From Nipponacmea schrenckii (taxonomy: Eukaryota; Mollusca; Gastropoda; Lottiidae): a stretch of DNA of 64,000 nucleotides. A program made the translations under genes and the position numbers. The notes under the pieces are model-generated. The model was not told where the DNA came from, searched no databases, and worked only from the letters and a program-made list of their open reading frames with translations. The DNA is taken from contig CM060200.1 in the NCBI GenBank assembly GCA_030562195.1, positions 7,936,001 to 8,000,000 of the forward strand, given 5' to 3'. Shown piece after piece: positions 24,201 through 35,515 of this stretch; the stretch's first letter is position 1, and every line of letters begins with the position of its first letter.

Positions 24201-27200
24201 AGAACTCACGTCATTTTCAACATATCCAAGCAAATAACTTCATGACGTAAAGTACCAAGGCCCTAACCATTGTGTTACAGAATCCCACTACAGAACAAAC
24301 ATGCAGTTCATATATTTCCCAGTTTCAACCTATTATATTAATTGTTTGTAGTTCATTTATATACATTAATTAATTGCATGAAGCATGGTTTATCAAGAAA
24401 TTATATTTTGTTTTTTATAATAAAGGGATACAATCTTCTGAATATTGAGATTTTATCTGATTCAGACTGATCTCAATTTGTGGGTCTTCATCATTAAATG
24501 CACCTAATTGTGAAAAGTTGTTACACATCACATTTGCTTTAACTTGCCCTATTAGAATCTAAGGCTATATTTTAATCTTTGACAATCAATCAGTTTTTAA
24601 AGGTTCTCAATCAGAAGATTGGATCTGAAGTATTACCTTTGTGCATCAATATATAGGCTTGTATCCCTTAAATAATGGTTTGAGTTAATTTTTGTGTATT
24701 AAGTATTAATATTTGCATGCTGTGTTTTTTTTTTTTTTTTAATTTTTTGTTGATTTGTGATTATGGCAATTAATTTTGTATGTAGAAAAAAACTACAGCT
24801 TTGATTAGATTTTCTGAGTTAGTTCCCTTAATACAGACAAATCAGTAAAATTATTGCATTTTTATTAGTCTTGGTCAGATTATAAATTATAAATTCTGAT
24901 GCTTCTGAGATATAAATGCTTGCTTTTTTATTTTTTTGCTAAAGTTTTCAATATCTTTTCTTAATTCTGAATGTGCCATTTATGGTCAATTTATCTTATT
25001 TTATAGTACTTTTATTTATTTAGTTATGTTAGTTTTTTTATGTTTAAATTTCAGAAATTGCTAATAATGGAATATCTGGTTCTCATCAGTCTCTTATTAG
25101 TGTTGGTACTGATCACTTTCTTTAATTTTAAGTTTATTTTAAGTTTACTTTGCATGCTTTCTGTGTTGAAATAACTCATTGTTTACCTGGATATTTCATT
25201 ATAAAATTGCAGGCAGTCATTAATTCAGTGAAATGCATGCTTGGAGCATGATTAAATATATGAATTTTTAGACAAAATATTCTTTAAATGACAAGAAACA
25301 TAATGTGATTTAATCATAACAGTAGATGATATGGACCTAAGTCATGATAACTGTGACTAACTTGACTGAAAGTAAAGCAGTTAAACACTGACTTCACTTG
25401 ACTTCAGTCAGTTTACTATGACTGCTTTATGTGGGTTTTGCAATGCATAAATTAATGAAATGAAAACTTTGAAATACTGTCAGATCAACATAATTGTAAG
25501 AGGTACAAGCAATTTGAAACAAGTAATCTAGACATGACTAGTCTGTCAGATCAACAGAATTGTAAGAGGTACAAGCAATTTGAAACAAGTAATCTAGACA
25601 TGACTAGTCTGTCAGATCAACATAATTGTAAGAGGTACGTGAAATTTGAAACAAGTAATCTAGACATGACTATTCTGTCAGATCAACATAATTGTAAGAG
25701 GTACAAGCAATTTGAAACAAGTAATCTAGACATGACTATTCTGTCAGATCAACAGAATTGTAAGAGGTACAAGCAATTTGAAACAAGTAATCTAGACATG
25801 ACTATTCTGTCAGATCAACAGAATTGTAAGAGGTACAAGCAATTTGAAACAAGTAAGCTAGACATGACTATTCTGTCAGATCTTATACATTAATTGCTCA
25901 AGTAGGTACATTAGCAATTTGAAACAATGTAAGCTAGAATTGACTATTCTGTCAGATCAACAGAATTGTAAGAGGTACAAGCAATTGAAACAAGTAATCT
26001 AGACATGAATTAGAGATTTTACTTATCCAATAGTCTTCTTCATTGCTAAATTATTAATCTTTCATCAGTTTTTGGTTATGTTACTTTGCAATGTTTTAGG
26101 TAACAATACAATTACTAAACACGATTCAAATTAATCTTTGTGTGCTTGATAGTTGCTATGGTATGCCATTAAAGGTAGCTTCTAACCCTTGATCCAAAAA
26201 GGCCATAATCATGTTTTATTAGTTCAGTTAATAACTGTTAAAATCAGTTAAAAAAAACAACAATTTAGAAAAAGTAAAAAAATTGATAGCCATCTATAAC
26301 TATACTTCAGGACTTTTTAAATTAATACTTTGTGGTTATTAGTCTACTGTCTTCGCAAGTTCATTGGTATATTGAATAGTTTAATGAGAATTGGAATATC
26401 AGCCTCAAAACAGAATGGAAACTAGAATGTTTTTGTGTTGATAAAAATATAAACATGAGCACACATTATCACTTTGAAATTTGTTTTACAGAAACCCGAA
26501 TTTCAGACCTCTTTGAGAGGAAAGTGTTTTTTTTTTTAAAAGAACTTTCTCAAAATTTATTTGAAGTCATTTGAGCAAGAGATATTTTGTGGCTGATATA
26601 TCAGAAAAATAATTAGCAAAGAACTTATGAAGACAGATGTGATCAGAACATTGGATGGCTTGATCAAGGATTAGGTGGTAAACAGGCCTTGATAAATCTA
26701 GTTATTTTTTCCTTAAAAAGTTTGAATCATATGTGTGCTTTTTAACCACCTAACCTAATTATATTGTTTCAATTAACCTTCAACACAATATCCATGTATT
26801 GTACATGATAGTTTATTACATTTTGTTTTTAGAAAAAAATTATTTTGCAATTTCATTTCAATTTTAATGTTTTCTTAAAGGAAATGTAAGGAGGTTTCAT
26901 AAAATATATATGTTATTGAGACACAAAGAAACAATTATTGCACCTTTGTAATTTTCAATCAGACGTCTGTGATGAATTACTTTAAAATTTCTGTCAGATT
27001 AATCAGATTCATAAATGCAATTTCATATACATAACGTGTGTGTCACTGCTTGTATCACAAAAGGCCCTTTGCAATAAAATGTTTAGACGTCAGACTGTAA
27101 ATGTGCTTGGTGCGAGCTAATACTTCAGTGTTCCTGATATACATACATTGTTTTTAAAACCTCTTTATAATCCCTATAGTTGATGGTTAGTTTCCACACC

Positions 27201-30200
27201 ATTATTGAGAATCTTATTGTTATGTATCAGTTTTGGATGTTTCATGATTTTTCTTTTCCAGATGAATATCCAAGAGCATCACCAAGAGTCCGTAGAGATT
27301 CTAAACCTATTCCTGCTGCAAGATCAAGTAAATTACCAGAACCAAGAAATCTGAGGGTAAGTGAATCTTTGATCTAAGCAAATGTTCACATTGAGAATTG
27401 AAAGTTTTTAGATATTGCTATGGACAATTGCTCATCTAAGAAGAAATAGAAATAATAGATTTTTAAGACTTCTGACTCCCTTTCAGCTATGCCATCTTTA
27501 ACTAGGTGTATGTACTTTGTTCTACTTTTGCAACAACCTGCATCTAAGCCATCCTGGAAGGCACTGAAGTTGAAGATGATATTTGGGTCAAATATAGAAG
27601 TTATCTTTGTTTTTTTTTTTTTCCTTCTTTGATACTGTCACAACATTAAAATTTTTTTTTTACTTTCTGTTAAATTTTAATGCCCATGGATTTAATATTG
27701 AAAGGAATGGACACACAGTGAAAGTAAAGGTTGTTTCTTTAATGATGCTGACGACGGTATGATAAGTCATAAATATACTTTAACATTACCAGAAGCATCC
27801 AATGTCTGGATTACTATACAACCTATCAAGATTGGAGATTCAGGTTGGTATATGACTTATAGTAATAGTATATTCAGGTTCACTATATTTAGATAGGTTT
27901 TGTTTACCTATCTATACTGGAGTTTCAGAAAAGTTTCAATACTTTTGTACTATATTCAGAACTTTAAGGTATAATTTATGATGTTTGCCATAATGAAATT
28001 TCCCTTTTAAATATAATGTTTTGGCACATTCAGAACGTATTTTAGTTTGATTGATTTTAAATCTTTTGTTACAGCGACATCATCACATTATCCTGTTGAT
28101 ACTGCTGTATTTGTTTTAAAAAACAGAAAACTTGTTACATTTAGTGAACAACGAGATACAAAAGGGGTAAGCCAAAAGTAATAAATATTAGTAAATCTGA
28201 AAGTTGTCCCTAATTAAAGGATTACCAAAAATGATCGTAATATTTGAATTCTTAAACTATGTTAAAAGAGTGGACTTACCAGTTGCATGTAACTAAGTAA
28301 TTTTAATAATTTTTTTTTTAAATTCTTCAATAAATGCTCAAAGTTATATCAGGGGTGCAGATCCAGGGGGGGACAAGTCCCCCCCGTCAGAAATCCAGGA
28401 GGGGGACATGATATCATGTGTCCCCCCCACAAATGGTTTGAGTAGGGTGTCTTTTGTAGGCGTAAAATAGGCACAATTTGGCATTCAAGAACATCAAAGT
28501 TCTGCAATTTTGCGCCTTCGGCAACAGGGGAACAATTTGTTCGTTTTCTGCACTCACTCTTTAGAAGCGTCGTCGTGTCGTCATGAAGTCGGTCGCATAT
28601 TTTGGTCAATCATGTGATCAGTAAAATTGACAGACCGTCACAGAAATTAAAGTTGATAGTTTGAAAGGTATCGATCGCCCAGCGCCCTGTCGGGCCTACC
28701 CCGCCCTGTAGAATACATCAGACACGGGCAGACAAGCAAATTTAAGCGCACGGGCGTATCAAGCGATTTTGAAATTAGCGGCGAATATTGTATTGTGGTT
28801 TATATTTTGAATAAATATTTAAAAGATAAAAAAAAGCGGCGATTGGGCGAAAACATAATATTGTGTGCATCCTATATTACCAGATCTCGAGGGGCACGGA
28901 ATTTATATTGTCAATTCTTCTATTCTTGGCAATATTCTTTTGATGACTGGAAAATTTAGTAACATGCAAGGAGGTGATTTTCTTTCAAAGAGCTATAAAG
29001 ATACGTGTCACAAGCTCAACTGAAACGTTCTCATGCCGACGCCACTGGTCCCCCCCACATTGAAAAAGCGATCTGCGCCCCTGAGTTATATGAATATATA
29101 CTCCTTTAATATCAACTTTATTTTTACTTATTCAGTTGTCATACTCATTTAAATATAACCTCAGATCACAGATGTTGTTTTACAAAATAATTTGGTATGG
29201 TTTTATAAGAATTTTTGAGAATGAAATTTCTATTTTGAATGTGAGTTATGTATTCAATATTTTGTATATGTAGAAATATGGTGTAAGATGTGATTTAGAT
29301 GCTGGTAAATATACTATCATGCCTTTTACAACTGGCTGCCGTATAAAACCAAAATCACATAGACGACAAGAAGAAGCACAGTTAGTAAATGTTGCAAGGG
29401 ATGATAAAGTGGTTATTACTAAAGCCTTTAGGTAAGATATAAATTTAGAGCTTTGTAATTAGAGACAGTTGAAAATTCATAAATATGAAAGTAGTAGAAG
29501 TCCTGAAATGAAATTAAGAATATTTGAGACAATCACCTCAAAAAAAAAATGAATGGTTTGGACTCCTACTTTATTTTTTAACAAATTTATTTAAAAATAT
29601 ACATTTTTGTCTAAAATATGTGTCAGAAAGCAAATACAAATCAATATTTGGAAAAATTTCTTAAGAGAACCTTCATGGAGTAGCCACATTTTGTATTCAG
29701 TCTCCTAAGTTGTCCCCCCTGATAAAGTCAGTCTGCCCCCACCCTCAGTCTCAGGAAGCTGAAGTTGTTATTGCAGCATTAAGGTAATCTCTATCTTTGT
29801 CTTTCTCCAGGAAAGCTTTAGAAGAAGCATTCCAAATGAGTGATCTAGATGGTAATGATCTATTATCAAGAGAAGAGTTTAATCTGTTTAATCTACGTAC
29901 TAGTGGTGAAGAAGTTGCTGATGATGAATGGAATGTTGTAGAAGGTAGGCACCTTAATTATCCTCAATTATAATAATAATAATAATAAACTCTTTATTTT
30001 ACATGGGTCAGAATTAGGCCCAATATACAAGGACATGGTCCTGTCTCACATTCAGCCCATTTAACCCTAGATTTAAACTGATTGCTTTTAAAATGGTGGT
30101 TTACTTTCAAATAACAGGGTTGTAAGAGCAGAGTAAGCAGATGAGAATAATTATCCTACTCCAGTGCTCAATGTTTAGTTTAGATCAGTTAAGATTGAGG

Positions 30201-33200
30201 ATTGCTGTTGGTTGATGGAAATCATTACAGGACTATATCATTTGTGATCCAACTTTTCTCAAATAATTATTTAGGGTGAGAATAAAATGTAGTTTGTTTG
30301 ATTTTGTTTCAGAAAATGTTGAATTAAGAGATGGAGAAATAACAAAGAAAGGATTTATACGTTTGAATGAAATGGAAGCAGAAGATAATAATGGTGAAAC
30401 TGATGACTTATGGGTAACATTGACCAGTTTAGGATTTAATAAGAGTCTTCAACTAGAACAGGTGATTATGATATATATTTATATAGTTTCAAAAATTTGA
30501 AATTTTACTCTTGATTTTTAGGCTAGTTTTTTCTTGTAAGTTATGCTGAAGAGGCTGGCATTAGAATTGTTTCAATAACATGCAATGACTGGCTTTTCAT
30601 GATAAAGTTTCTTTACACTTTGAAATTAAAAGGAATTAATTAAATGAATGATGCTGGTAGACCTGGCAAATTTCTGCTCTTTGCACAAACTGCCATGAAT
30701 TTCTTACTGGTTTTATTACATGCTTGCTCGCTAACCTTAAGGCCCAGGGTTCAATCCCGGTAAAGATCGAGATAAACTATCCCCTTGTTAGTTATGCAGG
30801 TCGGAGGAACTGACATGGAAAAAGTTAATTGTTCAGATTGGACAATAAACTGAGGCCCATGTGCTACGGGCTGTGCACACATGAAAATCCTCGACAGTTT
30901 GAATATTACAAAAACACTGCTTTGTTGGACATAAAACTCCAATTATTTCTTGGTGCAGTTTAAAAATATAATTATTTAAGATGAAACAATTAAAACCAAT
31001 TTTGTTTGAGCATCTGCAAAATACAAGATGGCTAAGAAAAAAAATATGTTTTTAGGCTTGTCCATATAGAATTGATGTGTATACTGATGAGTGTGATGAT
31101 GCTGAATTTAAAGTATCAGGATTAGAAAGAGTTAGTGATAATCTACAGGACGCTTTAATTGAATCAGTCATGGCTAAGGTAAAACAAGTTTAATATTTGT
31201 TCAACGTCTGCTTTGCCTTTTATTATAATGATATGCAGAAAAGACATAGTTTGAATGGATGGCTCTACATCTACTATTACACCAGTTATTTTAAAACTGT
31301 ATTTGCAACAGGAAAATATTGCTATCAGGCTTATAGACTATTAATGCATATAATTTTACTGTTGTAGTTGTGCTTTAGGTTTTGGATTAATTCCATAATT
31401 TAAGATGTCATCATCAACTAGAAGCTATCTGACCCACTTTTAAGATTGCAAAATATACATACAAGTCACAAATAATGATGCTTACAGTTAAAACCAATGC
31501 CATCTCCAAGCACAATGATGTGTGTTTATATGAACTATTATCATAATGCATATGTTGACCCAAAAGAGGAGCAAATCTAAAACTTGTTTAATTAACTGCA
31601 TCCTTCAATTATATTTTTTGTTTAGGGTGAAAGTAGTCAAAGTAAAGATAAGAAAGATGTAACACTGTATACTTATATAGGTGATGGAAGAGCAACAATA
31701 GTAGCTGAAAATAAGGTTTGTTAAAATCATTATAAATTGATATGAAGAAACATAATTTGTAAAAAGATTCTGTTCATAGTTGTATGGTGATGAATTATTG
31801 AAATCACAAAGTTTAATATGTATGATGTTGGTATATAATACTTATATCCTGGCATGACTTATGATTCAACGCTGTCTGCACAAGGTAGAAATATATGATG
31901 AATTCTCGATTTTTTTTAATTGAAGCAAATAGAACCTCAATAGACAGGTTAAAAACATTGAAGGTATTTTCTAAAAAGTCATCTATAAACTTTTATGATA
32001 CAAGGAAAAAAGTTCATAATGATGTCAAGGTATAACATCTTTAATCCTAGACATTGTAAAGATAATTCAGTATATACCAAAGGCAGATTTTGTTATATCA
32101 ACAAAAGTGATTTTGACCCTCCCAGACTTTTATAGTGAATAAGTACCCCATAATAGAATAGAATAATGGTAAAAAATTTAAATTTCTAAGTATTATAAAC
32201 TTTTATGATCAAGGAAAAGTTCATAATGACAATTAATTTTAATTACATGTAAAAAATTGTATTCAAAGGCAGTCATCAACAAAATATTTTGACCCTCCCA
32301 GATTTATGTGTAAGTACCTCATAGATAGAATAGAACCTCAATAGACAGGTTAAAAACATTGAAGGTATTTTCTAAAAAGTCATCTATAAACTTTTATGAT
32401 ACAAGGAAAAAAGTTCATAATGATGTCAAGGTATAACATCTTTAATCCTAGACATTGTAAAGATAATTCAGTATATACCAAAGGCAGATTTTGTTATATC
32501 AACAAAAGTGATTTTGACCCTCCCAGACTTTTATAGTGAATAAGTACCTCATAGATAGAATAGAACCTCAATAGACAGGTTAAAAACATTGAAGGTATTT
32601 TCTAAAAAGTCATCTATAAACTTTTATGATACAAGGAAAAAAGTTCATAATGATGTCAAGGTATAACATCTTTAATCCTAGACATTGTAAAGATAATTCA
32701 GTATATACCAAAGGCAGATTTTGTTATATCAACAAAAGTGATTTTGACCCTCCCAGACTTTTATAGTGAATAAGTACTTAACTTTTAAGAAGAATGGAAA
32801 GGAGCGGACGCCCGAAAGACTATACGCCCACCAGCAGCAAATTTTTGTTGGTGAGCAAAACACCAACAGCAAAAAAGTCAGAAAGCCAGGAACCAATGAT
32901 CTAAATTTCATGAAATTCGAACTCATCCAAGATCTCATCAATATGAACAAACATACCAAGTTTCATTGAAATCCGGGTGAAAACTGTGATCTCTATTGTG
33001 GCCACAAGCAAGTGTGGACGGACAGCCGTCCGGACAGACAGGGTCAACCGCAATATACGTCCACATTATATGTGGGCATATAAAAATGTTTGAATAAACA
33101 TTGTAGCCTGTATCACACCCACAAGCTGAATTTGACGAATTCTCACTAAGAAAGGGGGCATAACTCACCAACCGTAAAAGTCAGAAAGCTGATTTTCAAA

Positions 33201-35515
33201 AGGAACCAAGAACCTACCAAGTTTCGAAAAGATCAGAAAAAAATTGTGGCCTGTATTGCACCCACAAGCTGAATTTGACGAAGTTTCGCTAAAAAAGAGG
33301 GCATAACTCACCAACCGTAAAAGTCAGAAAGCTGGTTTTCGAAAGGAACCGAGATTATATGATGATAGAGACACATACCAAGTTTCGAAAAGATTGGACA
33401 AAAATTGTGGCCTGTATCGCGCCCACAAGCTGAATTTGACGAATTTTCGCTAAAAAAGGGGGCATAACTCACCAACCGTAAAAGTCAGAAAGCTGATTTT
33501 CGAAAGGAACGGAGATTTCATTGTAATCCGATGAAAACTGTTGTCTCTATTGTGGCCACAAGCAATTGTGGACGGACGGACGGACAGGGTCAACCGCAAT
33601 ATACGTCCACATTATATGTGGGCGTATAAAAATGAAAATTGCTGGGTTTTTTTCAGTCAAGATCTACAGTAAAGGTGACAGTTGATTGTAGTTCTAGTAG
33701 AAATTGTATTAGTGATCAGTCATCACTAGAAAATACTGTAACAATACCAGGTCATTCATCTGTGGTAAGTTATATCTTCAGACATACTGACGTTTTTGTT
33801 CCGCGATTTTTGCAGCCAAAACTCTTGTAAAGAGGTTCACCTAGCACGCAAGGAAGCAAAAAATCTTCAGTTGGTTGGTTTAAGTTTCTTGGTAATTGGC
33901 ATGATGATGATGCAATTAAAGTTACGATGAATCTGATTTGAACATGACACTCTGTCTCGTGAGTTCAATCACATGAAGACAAAAATCAGTGACAAATATC
34001 AGACTTGTTCAAAATCTGGCATGCAGATGAAAGTGCAGGCATTTTTAGAAGTCATTATTTGTTAAGTACCCCTTCATGATATTCACAGAAAAATAGTAAT
34101 TTGAATTTTGTATTGGCTAACCATTGAAAATTGAGTTTCCATTAAAAAAAAATGTGCTTAACTTTCACATTACGCCTTGAATATCTTAAAATTACAACCT
34201 TGTTGTTGTATTATACTCCCTATTGTTCAATTTCCATATATCTGCCATAGCTTACAGGGGCGTAGCTACCGGGGGGGTGTGGGGGGGTGTCACACCGCCC
34301 CTACTTTTACTGAACTCGTCGGTAAAACGCGGAATCGGTCGGTAAAAAGGGGGGTCATGGATGGAACCGTCGGTAAAACGCGGAATCGATCGAATAAACC
34401 GATTAATTAACCTAAAAAGTCAAAACCTTGTGTTGGTTATGATCGGTCGATAAAAGAAGGTAAGCTGTTCGTCATTTGAATTTGTCGGTAAAACGCGGAA
34501 TTAGCCGATAGAAGAAGGTCATAGATGGAGCCGTCGGTAAAACCGATCTGTTAACCGAAAGAGTGAAAACCTTGTGTCTCTTAAGATGTTATCGGTAAAC
34601 CGTTCGTCTACATTAAAGTGATTTTTACTAAACTTGTCGATAAAACGCGGAATCGGTCGATAATAGACGGTCATGGATGGGAAATAGAGCCTTCAGTAAA
34701 ACCGATTGGCTGACCGAAAGTGTGGAAACCTTGTGTCAGTTATGATGTTATCGGAAAACTGTTCGTCTACATAAAAAGTGATTTTTACTGAACTTGTCGG
34801 TAAAACGCAGAATAGGTCGAAAAAATATGGTTGTCCAACGAAAATTGATAATTTTGACCGGTGGAAACGACTTCCAAAATCGCGTCAGATGTATTTTCCG
34901 GGTTTCCTAGTTTGTAAAATTTTCAGGTGGAGAACACCCGAAACCAATCCCCCCCCCCCAAATGTCGGTAAAACGCAGAATAGGTCGAAAAAGGACATAG
35001 AAAACATATGGTTTTCCGATGAAAATTGATAATGTGGACCAGTGGAAAAGACTTCCAAAATCGCGTCAGATGTATTCTCCGGGTTTCCAAGTATGTAAAA
35101 TTTTCCGGGGAAGGACCCCCGAACCCCCCGCCACTGCAAGGGCCGAATATGAAGGCCTTGCCTTGGAAAAATCACCTTTCAGTCCCCCCTCTCAGGCATA
35201 TTCTAGATACACCCCTGATTGATATGGTTTTCTAAGGTTTAGGATTTGCTTTAACGATGGATTTCGTTCGTGTATAATGTATATACTTAAAAGTGCGAGT
35301 AAGTTATTTTTGCCCCGGGAAGAACACGTGTTCGTCGGTAAAACTTTGACGTTACACGTGTTCGTCGGTAAAACTTAGACGTTACACCCCCCCAGTCAAA
35401 ATGGTCACGCTACGCTCCTGCCATAGCTTAACATTATGTTTCTATGTCATTTCAGGTTGCTATGCATTTAATGCCAGAAGATGATAGATCAGAATGGTCT
35501 GTTAAATGTGAATAA
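18221..35515 (+). CDS. EFCAB7: EF-hand calcium-binding domain protein 7 (EFCAB7), 18 exons
   Basis: Exons: 18221-18377, 18920-18985, 19356-19501, 20020-20106, 21447-21567, 22899-22955, 23333-23431, 25055-25105, 27262-27356, 27705-27843, 28075-28166, 29274-29431, 29811-29944, 30313-30461, 31056-31178, 31626-31715, 33657-33764, 35456-35515; 643 aa (human 629). In vertebrates EFCAB7 tethers the EVC-EVC2 complex with IQCE at the cilium base for Hedgehog signalling. Visible: N-terminal CKAAYLCLFDDL; canonical EF-hand loops DTNGDGYISLDE (105-116) and DDNKDGRLDYRE (141-152); a basic/Ser-rich low-complexity linker (exons 5-9); a calpain-III-like middle with EWTHSESKGCFF; a third EF loop DLDGNDLLSREE (434-445) followed by FNLFNLRTSGEE; and DLWVTLTSLGFNKSLQLEQ, matching human closely. 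Exon 8 (51 bp) and exon 7 in the linker are least certain but keep phase. Introns hold many repeats listed separately. Confidence 0.92.
18434..18602. mobile_element. MITE family M1, copy 1 (EFCAB7 intron 1)
   Basis: The ends AAAGGGATAATAGGCGTTAG and CTAACGCCTATTATCCCTTT are perfect 20-bp inverted repeats. The 169-bp interior matches, in opposite orientation, the copy at 48650-49071 (shared words 'gtccactgatgga' and 'aaaatccctctaaaatccgataaatcccc'). Confidence 0.88.
22230..22545. repeat. diverged direct duplication of about 200 bp
   Basis: Two direct copies, around 22250-22345 and 22455-22540, share 'tttcaat..attttgat.aaactt', 'ggaattgataag' and 'gtcaa.tttgaatttga'. They lie in EFCAB7 intron 5. 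The short open frames here are incidental. Confidence 0.55.
24015..24245. repeat. dispersed repeat family R1, copy 1
   Basis: 'caaggataacaactt', 'agctggtcct.ggccaaacctct' and 'ggaattgtgagtgaa.atga' recur in the same order at 36317-36547 (downstream of EFCAB7). A shorter inverted piece lies near 55540-55615 (SASS6 intron 3). Located in EFCAB7 intron 7. Confidence 0.7.
25476..26010. repeat. 66-bp minisatellite, about eight copies
   Basis: Head-to-tail copies of a 66-base unit (gatcaacagaattgtaagag, then gtacaagcaatttgaaacaa, then gtaatctagacatgactatt ctgtca). The last copies before 26010 are disrupted. Because 66 is a multiple of three, an accidental 119-codon frame with 22-residue repeats (LSDQQNCKRYKQFETSNLD) runs through it. 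It lies in EFCAB7 intron 8, without splice sites to the gene. Confidence 0.92.
28350..29083. mobile_element. hAT-like non-autonomous element, 734 bp, with 8-bp TSD
   Basis: The termini CAGGGGTGCAGATC and (reverse complement of the right end) CAGGGGCGCAGATC form inverted repeats, flanked exactly by AGTTATAT at 28342-28349 and 29084-29091. An 8-bp duplication and CAGGGG ends fit the hAT superfamily. The interior is GC-richer than the host intron (EFCAB7 intron 11) and has poly-G/poly-C runs near both ends. No transposase frame is seen. Confidence 0.85.
30690..30910 (+). mobile_element. possible tRNA-derived SINE fragment
   Basis: 30748-30757 reads GGTTCAATCC, a match to the RNA polymerase III B-box consensus (GGTTCRANNCC). 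It is preceded by gcttgctcgctaacc, a weak A-box-like stretch. The following sequence is anonymous and no tail or target duplication is clear. Located in EFCAB7 intron 14. Confidence 0.35.
31925..32780. repeat. 240-bp tandem repeat, three good copies and one decayed
   Basis: Units starting at gaacctcaatagacagg occur at 31932, 32333 and 32573. The last two are exactly 240 bp apart and almost identical. Between 32150 and 32320 lies a shortened copy with several small deletions. The array fills most of EFCAB7 intron 16. Confidence 0.88.
32800..33650. repeat. degenerate tandem repeat with two flanking end modules
   Basis: 'cccacaagctgaatttgacgaa' with 'aaaaagggggcataactcac' and 'caaccgtaaaagtcagaaagct' recurs near 33118, 33262 and 33420 (period about 145-160). 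An end module 'gtcaaccgcaatatacgtcc' followed by 'acattatatgtgggc.tataaaaatg' occurs at 33042-33090 and again at 33590-33634. It ends only about 25 bp before the exon-17 acceptor of EFCAB7. GC is higher than in neighbouring introns. Confidence 0.75.
34255..35420. mobile_element. DNA-transposon-like element, 1166 bp, 10-bp direct flanks, internal repeats
   Basis: The left end CAGGGGCGTAGCT and right end AGCGTAGCGTGACC region (reverse complement CAGGAGCGTAGC) are imperfect inverted repeats. CCATAGCTTA flanks it directly on both sides (34245-34254 and 35421-35430). Inside, 'gtcggtaaaacgcggaatcg' or a near variant appears at least six times between 34318 and 34985. A block containing 'cttccaaaatcgcgtcagatg' is duplicated (34860-34945 and 35040-35125). 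No transposase is seen. It lies in EFCAB7 intron 17, ending 35 bp before the last exon. Confidence 0.8.

Noticed and set aside
25534..25893. 119-codon repeat protein as a separate gene
   Set aside because: Explained by the 66-bp minisatellite within an EFCAB7 intron; kept only as an observation.
30748..30757. tRNA gene suggested by a B-box match
   Set aside because: No cloverleaf can be drawn and the A-box is weak; at most a SINE relic.
34778..35235. Overlapping frames rich in Pro and Lys
   Set aside because: They lie entirely inside the transposon-like element 34255-35420 and follow its internal repeats.
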